Shown: positions 49,048 through 62,094 of the stretch, in pieces
Position numbering within the stretch: position 1 is the stretch's first letter
How the letters are laid out: each line of letters begins with the position of its first letter
Source of the DNA: Strongyloides papillosus
Lineage: Eukaryota > Nematoda > Chromadorea > Rhabditida > Strongyloididae
Assembly (NCBI GenBank): GCA_005656395.1
Contig: SRSI01000028.1
Location: 1,116,001-1,180,000 of the forward strand
Direction: 5' to 3'
Length of the DNA stretch: 64,000 bases
The notes under the pieces: model-generated
Database searches by the model: none
What the model was told of the DNA's origin: nothing
Seen by the model: the letters and a program-made list of their open reading frames with translations, nothing else
Position numbers and translations under genes: made by a program

Positions 49048-51121
49048 TTATGATTGTTTATTGTTATTTTGTCCGTCGTTGTTTGTAAATTTCGTTTTTT
49101 TATAATATAAATCTACCGCTCGGATTTCACATTTTAAATCACGATCTTTAGAAATATCTGCAACTGAATTGTAGTATAGTAGAGGTAAATTGCTGTAGGC
49201 AAAGAATGTAAGTGTATTTAATTGAAATTGAACTGTTCTTAAATCCTCTCTTACTTTATTAGCTAATTGCATTTCATCAGGTGATATTAATTGTGGATCT
49301 CTAACTTGCTTGTTGTATATTAAATCTAAGAAAATTGGGAATCTCTCTATTGGTACAACATTGTCACTTTTTAAATACACATTGAATATTTGGTAATTTT
49401 TCTGTTTTGTTTTTGATGACCTGTCATTAGTAATTAATTCCTTTATTTGATCATGAATTATAAATGTTCTTTTTTTCGTTGTTAAAAATTTCAAATATAA
49501 TGTTTTGTCAAGACAATGAGGGCATGGTTTACCAACGTTTGAATATTCTTTTACACTTATTTTTTCCAAAGTTTTTTTTAATTCATTAGCCAAATGACGG
49601 CACAAAGTTGCTGCTGTGGTATTTGTTGGAATTTGTGTTATAAGAGAGTACTTTCTTAAATCTATATAAATATTTGATCTCATTAACGACTTATTATTTG
49701 GTATGTTTTTAAGTACACAATATGATCCGTGAGAATTATAGTATTCAAAGAGATTTCTTAAATGTATTGTGTAACATGAATTGTCATACTCTATTTTATA
49801 TCCTTCTTCATAAGGTTGATGACCACGAATAAGTCTAGTGACATTTAATGCTTCTAAAATTTTTTTTAATCCATATTCATTGAAAGCGAAACCAATACCA
49901 CGTTTAGAAAGAGTAAATCCTAAACTATCTGATGATTCATATTCTCCTCTATAAGCATCTGCCCATACAATATCTGTTATTATCGCCCTACTAATTATAT
50001 CTTTGTTTTCAGTAAGTGGCCTTAATAGAGAACTTATAGAATTCCTGTTTGTCATCCATTGTGATACACCACCATGAACACATAAAATATCATTGTCAAC
50101 AATTGCAGCTAGTGGGAGAAACTCAAAACCATAATTGAATATTCGATAAACATTATATGATCCAAAAATTGTTTTACATCTTACAGGGAAACATTGTTTT
50201 GAATTTTGATCCAAAAATTCATGATTTCCCCGTAAAAGATAAACGTTCTTAGGATAACATATTTTTAATAGAAATAATAATGTTATAACTACAACATCTT
50301 CTGTTCCTTTATCTACATAGTTTCCAAGAAATAGGTAGTTTTTAGAGTCCGGAAATCCGTTGTCCATTAGAACTTTAATCAAATCCAGAATACTTCCGTG
50401 AATATCAGATACAACTACAATGTCTTTTGGAGTTGTAGAAAGTTCTAGTAGAATTGGTTCCTCATTAGTTATTGAAATAACTTTATGAACAATCTTAAGA
50501 ATGTTGATTAAATTAATTTAAGTAAAAAGAACTTACAGATTGAATAACATCAACTGGAAAAAGTTTTAGAAATGCAGAATCAAAGTTAAAAATATTCGCT
50601 GTATTTATTGAAGTAAAATATTTCTCAAGAAGAATAAAAATTTTTGCTACCATTGATAACCATTTGTGTAGCGATAAGTTTTCGTTACTGCATGATGCCA
50701 AATTATTAATGTAATTTTTCATTTGTCTTTTATATTCTGATTCATTTCCTACTAAGTACATTTCTGATATACTATTACTTCTATTATTTGGTTCATTTTT
50801 TGTATTAGATATAGAATTTTTCCGAGAAATAACACTTTCATTAAAGCTGACATTTTGCATACTAGATTTGTCTTCCTTCTGTTGTGTTACTGATAGGTTT
50901 GCAGATGATTCACTTGATTCATCACCATCTTCTAAACTACTCTTTTTCTTCTTGGGTAGACGAAATGTATCTGACAATTTATGTAGTAGATTCAAGGAAT
51001 ACTTCTTAATTTTGAATTTTTCATTGTCTTGTCCTTCTGTAGAATGTACTTTCGACATATTTGAAAAACTTCTTTTTTTCTTCTTTTTTAATCTTTCTTT
51101 AATAATTTTTCTATTTCCCAT
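49048..51121 (-). CDS. Divergent PPP-family (PP1-like) phosphatase with altered metal site
   Basis: Two exons on the minus strand, 50537-51121 and 49048-50493; 676 aa. Residues about 215-480 follow the PPP Ser/Thr phosphatase fold: SDIHG (224-228), GNYVDKG (252-258), RGNHE (283-287), CVHGGVSQ, DIVWADA, KRGIGFAF and RGHQPYEEGY. In active PPPs the second block is GDxVDRG; here the metal-bridging Asp is N253 and the Arg is K257, while the other metal ligands (D225, H227, N285, HGG and RGHQ histidines) remain. The 195-residue N-terminal extension is basic, Ser-rich and contains a Lys-rich patch (KERLKKKKKR), a possible nuclear or nucleolar signal. A roughly 190-residue C-terminal extension holds a CPHC pair and has no recognised domain. 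Activity may be reduced or absent. It starts 116 bp after the DUS3L stop. Confidence 0.78.
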
Positions 51122-51237
51122 CTTTTAAATATTAATATGTGAGAAAGATATAATAGTAAAAACAGGTAGTTTATATATAAGATAAAAATATAACAAAATT
51201 TAAATAACAACAATAATAAAAAAACAAATTTTGAATA

Positions 51238-53029
51238 TCAATAACTGTTCGCTTTATGTTTTGGTACAAAGACAAAATCTTGTGGTACAGGTCCTAAAAA
51301 CATCTCTGAAATTTTAATCCAATCTTTGCACCTTGTACTTGAGAGTAAATGTTCCATTTCATTTCTTCCCTTTAAATATGGTGGTCTTTCATTTAATCTT
51401 TGAGGCAATTTTTCCAACATCCCAACAGGAATATATCTATGAGTAAAAGATAACCATTCCAATAAAAAGCGTCTTGTTGCTTCCAATCCTGCATCATCAC
51501 TACCCCAATGTTCAAGACCATAATTTACAAAATCTTGAACATATTCAAGGCGTTCCGAAGCAGTAATATCTATATGTCTTTTTTGTTCAATTTCACTAAA
51601 TATCCAAGGTTTTATTAAAGCTGCACGCCCAATCATAATCCCTTCTATAGGTTTATTTTCCAATCTATCATAATAGTCAGTCCAACTTGTAATATCTCCA
51701 CAAACCCAAAAAGGACATTTTTTATTTATTGATTCAGATACTGTTTCAACGTAATCCCAGTCAGCAAGTTTTGAATATCGCTGTTCCCTATAAATGAAGG
51801 ATTTATATACTAAAATTAAAAACTCACTTTGATCTTGGATGAAGAGTTATTAAATCTGGAGGCGAAAAATCCACTAATCTAGCCAATACTTTATGGATAT
51901 TATTATCACCCTCTTTAATTCCTGATCTGACTTTTATTGTCAATGGAATATCCGTTAAAACACTCTTCATACAATGAACTACTGAACTAATTTTATTCCA
52001 TTTAAATGGTAAAGCACATCCCCCACCTTTATTATTAATAAGTTCAATAGGACATCCCATATTAATATCCACAAAATCAACATCACAATGTTCTTTAATA
52101 ACTTGAGCAGCTCTTGTCATTGTATCTGGAAACCCACCTGCAATTTGAACACCAAAGATTTTTTCCGAGTGATGTCTCCTCAATAAACTACATTCCGAAC
52201 CAATACCTTTAACAATATTTGTTGCTAACGCCATTTCTCCACATGTTATTTGACATCCAGCTTTAATACAAACTCTACGAAACGGTAAATTTCCTACAGT
52301 CGTTAATGGAGCAAGATATGGTTTTCCGGACATTTCTTTTACCTTTAGTGATGCCTTTTCTCTTTCCATTGCTCCTATTTTTACAACATTTTCTTCATTG
52401 AATCCTTTAACTAATTCGTCACTCTCTTTGAAATTATATCTATTTTTATTTAACATAATTTTTATATCCGGATTACGAAACATTGCACAAACAGGAATAT
52501 TGTTATACTCTTCCTTCTTTTTTTCATCAACTTTTTGTTCAAAATTTTCAATTGTATGATCCTTATGATATCTACAAGCTATATTATAGGGGCATTCTCC
52601 ACGAACTTCGAAATTATAGCATTTCTCACCTATGTCAGGTTGTCTTACCTTAGAATATTCTTCTATTGAGTGGTAGTATTTACATTTATCACCAAATCTA
52701 CATTTTTTATCTGTTGACTCTTCTGTACCGTAACTTTTATTACGTAAGGCAAATATTGTTGAAGGACATAACCTAGGTTGATTTGTACTTATCTCAATAC
52801 GTGCCTTATCCATTTCTTTTCTTCTTCCTTTGTTCATTCCCCTAGGTTTTTTTCTAACTGGTTCTCCATTTTCTTCTTCTTTACCAACAACAGCAGCTTT
52901 ATCTTCTTTTTCCTCTTCAAGCCTTATTTTTACATAACTAGGTAAATTATTATCATTAAAATCAACAATAAATTCTTTTTTTACTGGTGCAACTCCATTG
53001 CCACTGTGTTGTACAACTTCTGTATCCAT
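51238..53029 (-). CDS. DUS3L: tRNA-dihydrouridine(47) synthase (DUS3L)
   Basis: Two exons on the minus strand, 51828-53029 and 51238-51787; 583 aa. It reduces U47 in the tRNA variable loop (and some mRNA uridines) to dihydrouridine using FMN and NAD(P)H. The N-terminal part has two CCCH fingers (CRFGDKCKYYH and CYNFEVRGECPYNIACRYH), the hallmark of Dus3. The TIM-barrel follows: YLAPLTTVGNLPFRRVC, GEMALA, FGVQIAGG, DINMGCP, the catalytic C338 in NKGGGCALP, TIKVRSG, and HPRSKEQRYSKLADW across the intron. The C-terminal helical domain ends GLEHWGSD..., RRFLLEWLSF, LPQRLNERPPYLKGR, KHKA. All expected elements are present. It is divergent from SNAPC3 across 197 bp and very close upstream of the PPP gene, which hints at an operon. 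Confidence 0.95.
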
Positions 53030-53226
53030 TTATAATTAAAAACAAAGGAATAAAAAAAGAAACAAAAATTAGAAAATTAAATAAACATTATACCAATGTA
53101 TATTATATTTCCATTTAAGAAGAATAAAAGTTTAAACGTTTTTATTTAATATAATTTCTACAGTAGTAATTTATGTTTAATATAATTACTTTTTCTATAT
53201 TTTATCTATTGTTAATCCCATAAAAT
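53030..53226. promoter_or_regulatory. Compact bidirectional promoter region, DUS3L / SNAPC3
   Basis: Only 197 bp separate the divergent start codons of DUS3L and SNAPC3, so both promoters must lie in, or overlap within, this AT-rich stretch. No individual element was recognised. Confidence 0.5.
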
Positions 53227-54945
53227 ATGAGTTTTGATAGAAATTATGTTCCTTCAAATCCTGGAGCATTTTCACTACCTATTGTAGCATCAGAGTTTTT
53301 AGAACATGCCCTTCAACAAAGAACTATTCTAAAGAATTTTTTAGAAAAAGGGGAAGATATTAAGCCAAAAAATTTAATTTACAATAAAATAAAAAAAAAA
53401 TTACGTCCACCACATGATAATTATGTAACGGAAAATTATTTTATCGATAAATTATTCGACAAAAATCATTTATTGGAAATAAAAAAACATCCAAGAACTT
53501 TTATTAATGGTATAAAAAATCTTCCAATACAATCATCTTCTAGTAGTGAATCAGATATTGAAGCATTAATAGAATACAGAATGAAAAACAATAGAAGATT
53601 TGCTATGAAAGGTTTAGATGCTGTTACGAAACTTTTTCATAGAGATAATACGGATGATGAATTACCTTCAGTTGCAAAAAGGAAATGTCATAAACTTATA
53701 AGTAGTCATATTGAACAAGTTATGAATGAACGAACTTTAACAAGTTTTCTAAGGTGGAAAGAAAAGTGGTGTTTGAATGTTTTACTTTGTCAAGAAATGA
53801 CATATCAAGATTTTGTTGATGAAAATGAATCTGAAAAAAAAATGTTTAGAGTTTGGGAAAAAGGTGCTGAAATATTGTCATCAAGAATGGATACAAGTAA
53901 TATGAATATTAGTTTCATTCAATTTGTTGAATTATTGGGCGGTGACAAAAAAAGTGCTAAAATTGCAGTTAAAGGTGTCGAAGGTGCAACAGATGATTAC
54001 TTTGATAAAAATCCAAAACATAAAATTGTCAATAGAGAGTTTACAGATGATGATAGAATATTTAATAAACGGTGTGTCGATCAATTCTTAAAAATGAAAG
54101 CACTTTTGTCAACTCCTATGAATATGTCAGAACACAAAAAGAAGTTGAAGTATTATAATTTCCACGAAGATTTCCTTAGAAGAACATATCCAAAAATCAA
54201 TGATGATCTTCCAGAAGATTTTGTTGTTACTGTATCATTTTTTAAACCAATGATGAATAAATGGAAAAGGCCAAATTATCCCAAGAGGATAGTTCATTTT
54301 GCGGAAGAAAAAAAATACCAGTTTAGAGGTGATAACACACTCCTTGACCTCAGAGATACAATATTATGTTCATGGGATCTAGTAAATACAAAACCTGCTT
54401 CAAATGAATTTTTACAACCCGAAGAATGTTTTGGAACATTAATTCCATCATCATTTTTATTTATACACGATACGTTTTATATAGACTTATGTAGACCAAA
54501 TGCAAAAAATCTAGCTGCTGAGTATAAGAACTTTTTTGATAAGAGGCCTCACCTTTTTGTTGAAGAACTAAAAATCAAAAGTATGGTTGAAGTAAAATTA
54601 AAAGATCTTACTTTTCGTCTCAATACTCCATATGTATACGTTCACATGGGAGGTAACTGTGAACATACTTTTAATTTTAATGACATGAGATTAATTACTT
54701 CAAATGATTATCAAAAGCTAGAAACATATCCCATAATTAGATTTGATCTAATGAAAATTCGACGCTGTAATTATTGTAAAAAACCACCACCCTGTTTTAT
54801 CATTTTAGAGGACAATATATCCCCTAAATTACCAGCATTATGTTGTCAATTTTGTTTTGATTATCTTTTTGCTGATAAAGAGGGTATCAAAAAAGAAAAT
54901 GTTATTGCTTATCACTATGTTGATAAATTACACCATCAATGTTAG
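53227..54945 (+). CDS. snpc-3: snRNA-activating protein complex subunit 3 (SNAPC3/SNAP50)
   Basis: A single-exon gene of 572 aa. SNAPc binds the proximal sequence element of snRNA promoters, and in nematodes also serves SL RNA genes and short-RNA promoters. The C-terminal half has the SNAPC3 core: an FGTLIPSSFLFIHDTFYID segment, then PYVYVHMGGNCEHTFNFNDMRL, YPIIRFD, and a zinc-binding end with C514/C517 (RRCNYCKKPPP) and C540/C543 (CQFCF), finishing in AYHYVDK. The N-terminal 300 residues are charged, helical and poorly conserved, as usual for the family, which makes the protein longer than human SNAPC3. No intron is needed. It shares a short divergent promoter with DUS3L and converges on the UNC-73 gene 134 bp downstream. 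Confidence 0.88.
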   Translation: MSFDRNYVPSNPGAFSLPIVASEFLEHALQQRTILKNFLEKGEDIKPKNLIYNKIKKKLRPPHDNYVTENYFIDKLFDKNHLLEIKKHPRTFINGIKNLPIQSSSSSESDIEALIEYRMKNNRRFAMKGLDAVTKLFHRDNTDDELPSVAKRKCHKLISSHIEQVMNERTLTSFLRWKEKWCLNVLLCQEMTYQDFVDENESEKKMFRVWEKGAEILSSRMDTSNMNISFIQFVELLGGDKKSAKIAVKGVEGATDDYFDKNPKHKIVNREFTDDDRIFNKRCVDQFLKMKALLSTPMNMSEHKKKLKYYNFHEDFLRRTYPKINDDLPEDFVVTVSFFKPMMNKWKRPNYPKRIVHFAEEKKYQFRGDNTLLDLRDTILCSWDLVNTKPASNEFLQPEECFGTLIPSSFLFIHDTFYIDLCRPNAKNLAAEYKNFFDKRPHLFVEELKIKSMVEVKLKDLTFRLNTPYVYVHMGGNCEHTFNFNDMRLITSNDYQKLETYPIIRFDLMKIRRCNYCKKPPPCFIILEDNISPKLPALCCQFCFDYLFADKEGIKKENVIAYHYVDKLHHQC

Positions 54946-55079
54946 TATTTTTTTCAAAGCTTTACTTATTGTTATTTATGTTTTATAAAAGTGTTTATTG
55001 TTTTCAAATTATTTACAGTTATTTAAATACATGGGAATTTAAAAACATTTTCTATTAAAAAAAAATTAATCAACAATTA

Positions 55080-58000
55080 TTATTCATCATTAAAGCTAAC
55101 TGTAGACAAGATATCATACAATTTTGGCACTGCCTTTTCAACATCTTCCGTTGTAACAACATTTCCTAATACTTTTTTAGTTGGTGATAATATATTATCG
55201 CTTGTTTGTGTTTTATTGAGATCAGATGTCGTCGTGTTATTCTCTTCATTTTGTTTGTAACCATCATAATTACTTATTTGTTTAACTTGCAATCGTTCAG
55301 AAATAGGTTTAGGGTTACCTTCTGTAATTGCATCTGTTGGTAGCAGTGCAAGATCACCAGAATCCTTAGACACAGCACTTGTTCTACTGCTTCTTTTAGA
55401 ATCTGAATCATTATTTATAGTTGAAAGACCAATATTATATTGAAGAAGTCCTTGCATCAAATCACGTATCTTTTTTATCCAAATCATTTTTGATTTTTCT
55501 GTTTTTGATTTTAAATCTATTGACATATCAGAGTTTGGTAAATTACCCATTCTAAGTGAAAATTTACAAATATCACCTTCAACATGTTCACGTATAGAAA
55601 CATCTGATAACATTAATTTTTCTTTTGTAACATATTTGTGAATTTTTGGAGTAACTTCTATTTTTTTTGCAAAAACAATACATAATTCAAATAGAAAAAC
55701 TTGACGCTCTCTTGCTTTTTTGAATAAATGTTTATTATCAGAGACAAGGAAAGTTTCTTGCATAACAAATTCACCCATTGTAACGTCATCTTCATCATAT
55801 CCTTCAAGTCTTTTTAAATGTATCATATCATTTGCCTTCCTTGGTACATCAACAACAACATCATAAGCTTCCTTAATTTCATCAATGTTAGATTTAGCAT
55901 TACGTAACAATTGTTCAAGCATAAGTCTATATCTTGTAATTCTTTGGACAGGTTTAATGACCATACTTTGAAGATCTTTATTATGTTCAAGTGAGTGACG
56001 CTGCCGTACATCATTGAAAAATGTTAAACATTCTTGCATACCTATTATATGGTTATTTTGTTCTTTATTAACACAATATGTTGTATATAATTCATTTAAT
56101 TTATCCATCCATGTTATGAAACTATTACCTACTTCTTCTGGGTTTTCCTCATACTTTTCAAGTTCTCTCATAAATATTTCTGAATGGAAATCTTTCAATG
56201 CTTCAATATTTCCAAATATTTCTTTTTCTTTTCCTTTTAATGAACCGGGTAAACTTGACGTAGAGGCACGGTAAGTTTTAATATACACATTGAAACAAGT
56301 TTCTAAATCTGCAACATAATCACGCTCAGATTTTAGTAATTCTTTCATTGGTTCCATAAGTTTTGCATCTACAATACCACCTGAGCTACGTTTCTGTATT
56401 TTTTCTTCTAAACTTGAATCAGACACTCTATCAAGCGAAAATTCATTTTTCTGAAAAGAGTAAATATATATTAAAAAATTTAAATAACATACAGTCCCCG
56501 AATTCCTTTGATTTCCTAATGATGTTAAAATTTGTAACTCAATTTCCTGCATTCGTTGGCAGAAAGAACTAAAATTATCTTTCACTTTTTGTATTGCACG
56601 TTCAGTTGTTGATGAGTGTATATCATTTATTCCATTTTTAAGATATCCTTCAGCTGCAGATAGGAAAGTTTTGACTTGTTCGCGTTCACTCTAAAATATT
56701 CATAAGATTAATCTAATAAAATTTATACTAAAACATACTTTTAGAATTTTCTTAAATTCAGATAGTTTGTTTTTCCAAGCTTCTAATTGTTCTTTGGAAT
56801 GTGAAGAATTCTTCAAAGTAATAACAGTAGGTAACTGAGCCATAAATGTTTCTCCTTCGTCTTGTAACCATTGACTGATCTAAAAATAAATAATATTTAA
56901 AATTTGTTTCTCTTTTTATAAATAAAGGATCAAATATACTATTCAAAAAGTAAATTAATACATATATCTAATTTGTGTAATACGGAAAAAAAATTTTTTT
57001 CTATGTAAACATTATCCTAAGATAAATTATTCTAATAAATTATTACTATGTGATTAAAGAATATAAAAAAAAAAAAAACAAAATACTAATTTTCTAAATA
57101 ACTAACAAAAATTGGGTTATTTTGAAGAATGTCTTAGATTTTATTTATGAAAATGTAAAGGATATAAAAAAGATGACGATTTGTGTAGTAAAATTTTTTT
57201 TTTGTTAGCATCTTATTTATTTTTTCATTTTCTAACCAAATATTAGTACATTATTCAATATTTATTAATCTTATCGTCAATTATTTTTACACGTATGATT
57301 CTTAAGATAAAAAATTTAAAAATAAAATTTTATTACTTCCCATGAAAACTGGGTTCTTTTTTTTAAATATCTTTATGAAAAATTCCAAGTAATGAAAATA
57401 GTAAATTAATTCTTGATTCAAATATGAACAATAATAATTGGAGTAAAAGCAGTTTAAAATACTAACTTATAAGAAAAAATCAACCATTTAGTATATTAAA
57501 ACTAAGAAGATTAATATTTTTAAAATAATCTATCTTAACTAGGTGGATAAAAAAGGTACATCTCCGGTTTCTTATCAACAAATGTGCCTAACAGTTGGTT
57601 TATAAAAAAATGCTTAATAAATAACTATTCTAAGTAAAAAATTTGATATTTTTAAAATAATCAAATAACCATACAAATTCCATAGTTGTAAAGGTGAAAA
57701 TAAAGAAAAAGGAAACGTAATTTAGAAAAAACATACCCGTTGTTCTGTTGCTTGAATGAGAACTGCTTGTTGACATTGTTCATATGCTTTCTTCCTATTA
57801 CTCCACATTTTTAATATACGACTTTGTCTTTCTCGTAAATTTTCTTTAACATTCTTTATTTCTTCTTCTCTTTGTTTGATATGATCTTCAGGTGCTCCAC
57901 ATCTTCTAATATATTTCAGGAAATTTTCAGAAGTTTTTTGAGCATATGCACTACCCTTTACAAAACGTTCTTTCCATTGTTCATGCTTTTCTAATTTTTC

Positions 58001-61000
58001 ACCAATCAATTTTGCTAATTCAGTTCTTTTATCATATGGTTTAAGCGAACAAAAGTCTTTTTGATCCGATTTATAATCGTGCTCAAGTTGTTCAAGTATT
58101 GGAAGTACATTTTGATGAAGAGATTTGTAACAAGCATCTGCACTTTTAAGTAATTTTGATCTTTCCTCTATCAAACATACTAATCTACTCCATTTTCTCG
58201 TTACATTCATTATCATTGAATTTATAAGCTCATTCTCTTCTGGAGAAATAAAATTAGAACGAAGACCTTGTGCCCTTTGACAAAAATTAATAGTAGAAGG
58301 TCTTACTTTTTCTTCAACAATTCTTTGGAAATTATCATGTTGTTCCTGGAATGCTTCAGCTTCTTCAAAGTTTTGTGGTATTCTATTCATACGTAGCAAT
58401 TGAGTTTCTTCTCTTTGCATTATCTGTATCGTCCTACTAGCATCAATTCTAATTCTATTTATTTGTATGGCATTTTCCATTCGTTGGCAAACATTAGCAC
58501 TTGCCTGCATAACTTCATCCTCTAGTAATTTAACTTTTTTAATAGCATTAATAATTATATCTCTAATAGGTTCATTTAATTCATTACGAAGATTAATACC
58601 ATTACTATCAATAACTTGTAATAATCCATTTCCTGTTGCTTTAACCTCTGCAACAGCCTTTTTTACTTTATATGTATTTTCATTATGAAATGGTAAAACA
58701 TTTTCAGCTTTATCAGGTTCACAAGTGATCAAATTTGACATATCTTTTTTCCAATTTATTAATTGTACTTGAATTTGTTCACAATCTAAAATTAATACTG
58801 CATTACGTAACGCAATTTGTAGGCAGCTCCTTTGTCTTGCAAATCTCTCAGACAACAAATTTTGTCTTTGTTCTAAAAATAATACAATATTTTATATATA
58901 CATGTGAGAATTAGATGAATAAACAAAAAAAAATTAATATTTAAATGTAAAATAATAATAATATTATATGTATCAACTTACTAATTTGTCCTATTAACAT
59001 TTCAATATATTTAATAACATCTTTGTTCTCAAGATTCATGGTCTGTGCTTGATCATACAAACAATTTATCAGTTGTTGGCCTTCTGTTATTGTTGTTGCA
59101 CAAGCTTGACCCGTAGCTTCTGTCTCCCTAATCCATTCATCTCTTCTTTTTTCACATTTTTCAACATCTACATCCACAATTTCATAGCTAGAAGATTTAA
59201 GATCTTGTTTATCATACCATTGCATTAATTCCATAAAATGAGTATAAAAAAGAATAGCTTTATTCAAGAGAATTGTTCTAGCTTCAATTCTTTCACTAAA
59301 TTTATCTAGACGTTTCCTTAAATTTTCAACAACATTATTCATCTCCTTAATATCACATTCACCATTTTCCATTAGCGCTTGACTTGCCTTAAAAATTTTT
59401 TGTGCATTAGAATATGTATTACTAGCAACAGTTTTGAAATGTTGGTGATTTTTCAACAATGACTTAGAAGCCTGTAAATTCTCACCAATAGCAGTATTTT
59501 TAATTAAATATGGTTCTCCATGTTGTTCCAGCCAAGAAATGACTAATTGTATATCATTTTTAAATGCTAACATAGCAAGTCTAGCATGGAGTTTGACTTT
59601 TCTTTTATGCCATGTTAAATGAATTTCCTTGTGAACTTTAGTTATTTGTTGATTCATTTCTTCTATTAGTTGAGATGATCCTAATTGTGCTGTAAGTTCT
59701 GATGAGGATCTGCAAGTTGCTTTCAATTGATTTGACAAGGAACGACCGTCAGCAATAGCCTAAAAATTCATTACAAAAAATGATAAAGAAAAATTATTTT
59801 TATATAAAGGTAAATATATAAGAATGTGTATGTATTGAAGAGGGACAATATATATTTATGGAGGAAATAAATATTATTCAGGAAGAGTGGAATAATTTTA
59901 ATAATATTTAATATAAAAATAAATCTTTATTTATTAAATATTACTTTAAAATAACCATTATTATGTTTTTTACAATCTCTTATAAATAAACAAAAAATAA
60001 TTTTTTATATGCTTACAAAATATAGTATAATTTAAAATGATTTGTCACCTAAAAGCAAAAAAAAAAATCCATATCTTTTCTTTAAAAAAAGTGACAAAAT
60101 TGATAAGTATGATGTTTAATAATTTATATAATTTAAATGTCTTCATAAATTTCATTAGTTATCTATAGCTATAATATTATTTTAAAAAAGATACTTCTAC
60201 GTATTTGAATGTAAATATACTAATATGTGATTACTCTTTCTCTTCTTTTTTATTATATAATATGAGTTGTGACGGCTTTTTAAATAACTATAGAATTACT
60301 AAAACAAAATTTAATAAACAAAAATAAGTCATATAGATTTTTCATTCTACAATATACAATGAATGTTAAAATAAACATTTATATTTTTCCCTTAAAAGCA
60401 TTAAAATATTTCAAAAAAGAAAAGTTGTTGTTAATAAAATGATACTATATGAAGGATACTATTTTTTTGTTGTAAAATTAACTCAATAAGATATGGCACT
60501 TTGAATTGAAATAAAAGATTAAGGTAAAAACGATATTTTAACAAGTGATTTCAAATAAAATGATTTATTTTATAAGTAATTCTCCTATTTTCCTTTATTC
60601 TTAACTAAACACAATTAATACTTAAATAGTTAAATAATCCGTAAAATAAATATAAAAACTAATTGTTTGTTAAAAAAATATAAATGTGTATTTTTGGCTT
60701 ACCTCAGCATATGCCTGATTAATTTTGTCGCCAAATTTTTCATGCTCAGTTATTGCAGCTTCCAGTTTGTCAGAAGGTGCATCAATTAAATTAGATGGAT
60801 CAACACCAATATTAGTCTTCCAAACAATAGAATTAGATAAATAAAAATTTGCGCGTTTATGGAATGATACAGATAATTGTAAGAGTGTTAGACGTTGTTC
60901 AATTCTTTGTTCAAATAGTTTCCATTCTTCTTCTAATCTTTTAGCAATATTTTCAATTTTATTCTTATTAATATGCCCTTGTTCCTTTAATCTTTTTGCT

Positions 61001-62094
61001 ACTGTTAAAATATGTGTTACACTAACATATGTATTTTCGGCTGCTTTCTTAAAATCTGTATGATCTTGTAAATATATTGTTGAAATTTCTTCATTTTCAC
61101 CAAGATCAGTCATCCTTGAAACTGTTAAATTATAATGACTACGTATCCATTCAAATAATTTTTCTGCATCTTGTTCAAATAATTTTAATTGATAACAATG
61201 ATCTAAGTTTTTCCTTCTATGTTCCCATTCTCTAAAAATTTCATCTTTACTTTGTCTAAGTGTTTCTAATAATTTTCCTAGATGTGGAATAACAGCTGCA
61301 AGATCTGGATTTATAGCTGATATTGAAAGAGATGAATTATACCCGTCATCTGGAGAATTAATACTACCACCAGTTATTTTATGTGAAATTTTTTTAATCT
61401 CATTATCAATTTGTTCCATTGAAGCATCTTGTATAAATTTAGATACTGATGAGTGTTGAACAATTGCTTGTTCTGCTGAGTTGACATCAAAAGGAAATTC
61501 TGCTTTATTCATTTCTTGTTTAAACTTATCAAATACTGACATAATATCACAAATTTTCCATATAACAGTTTCTATTTCTAAACGATTCTCTATCCATTCT
61601 TCATGGTCATATTTCATAAAACCACCAATTTCTGATGGTAACTGTGATGCATCAATATATTTTGTTAACTCTTCAACTGATATCTTTTGTACTTTAAATT
61701 TATATTTTCCTGTCGATTTTTGCTTTTCCCAAAAACTATCTGATCTTATTATAAATACTTCATAAACTATACCAGGAAAATGATCTTGAATAACTTTTAA
61801 TATTAATTTCACATTATCAGATTTCATTCCTTTTCTTGTATCAATAATAAATATAAAGCCATTATTTTTTGATGAAGATGAGGTAACTGAATGTAGATAA
61901 AATAATACATTTCTAATATCATCACCATTTACAATATATGAAGAATCTTTACTTGGAATTATAATAATAGGGCGATCATGGCGATCTCGGGAACCAGGTA
62001 ATAGTGCAATTTTATCTCTTAAAACATGTAAAATATCTGTTGCCCTTCGAACCAATGAAGTTGAATTTGATTGTTCTAATGCAGATGGAGACAT
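55080..62094 (-). CDS. unc-73: Trio/Kalirin/UNC-73-type RacGEF (single DH-PH form)
   Basis: Six exons on the minus strand: 60703-62094, 58982-59759, 57737-58872, 56739-56879, 56493-56690, 55080-56450; 1671 aa, all joints in phase. The N-terminal SEC14/CRAL-TRIO domain (about 10-190: DILHVLRDKIALLPGSRDRHDRPII, FPGIVYEVFIIRSDSFWEKQK, YDHEEWIENRLEIE) matches Trio. Residues about 200-1190 are spectrin-type helical repeats. A DH domain follows at about 1245-1425 (ELLKSERDYVADLE; KPVQRITRYRLMLEQLL), then a PH domain (about 1440-1550) ending in IWIKKIRDLMQGLL. It should activate Rac-type GTPases in axon guidance, cell migration and actin remodelling. After the PH domain only about 110 Ser/Thr-rich residues remain before the stop; no SH3 and no second RhoGEF are present. 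Introns of 857 and 943 nt could hide alternative exons. Confidence 0.9.
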
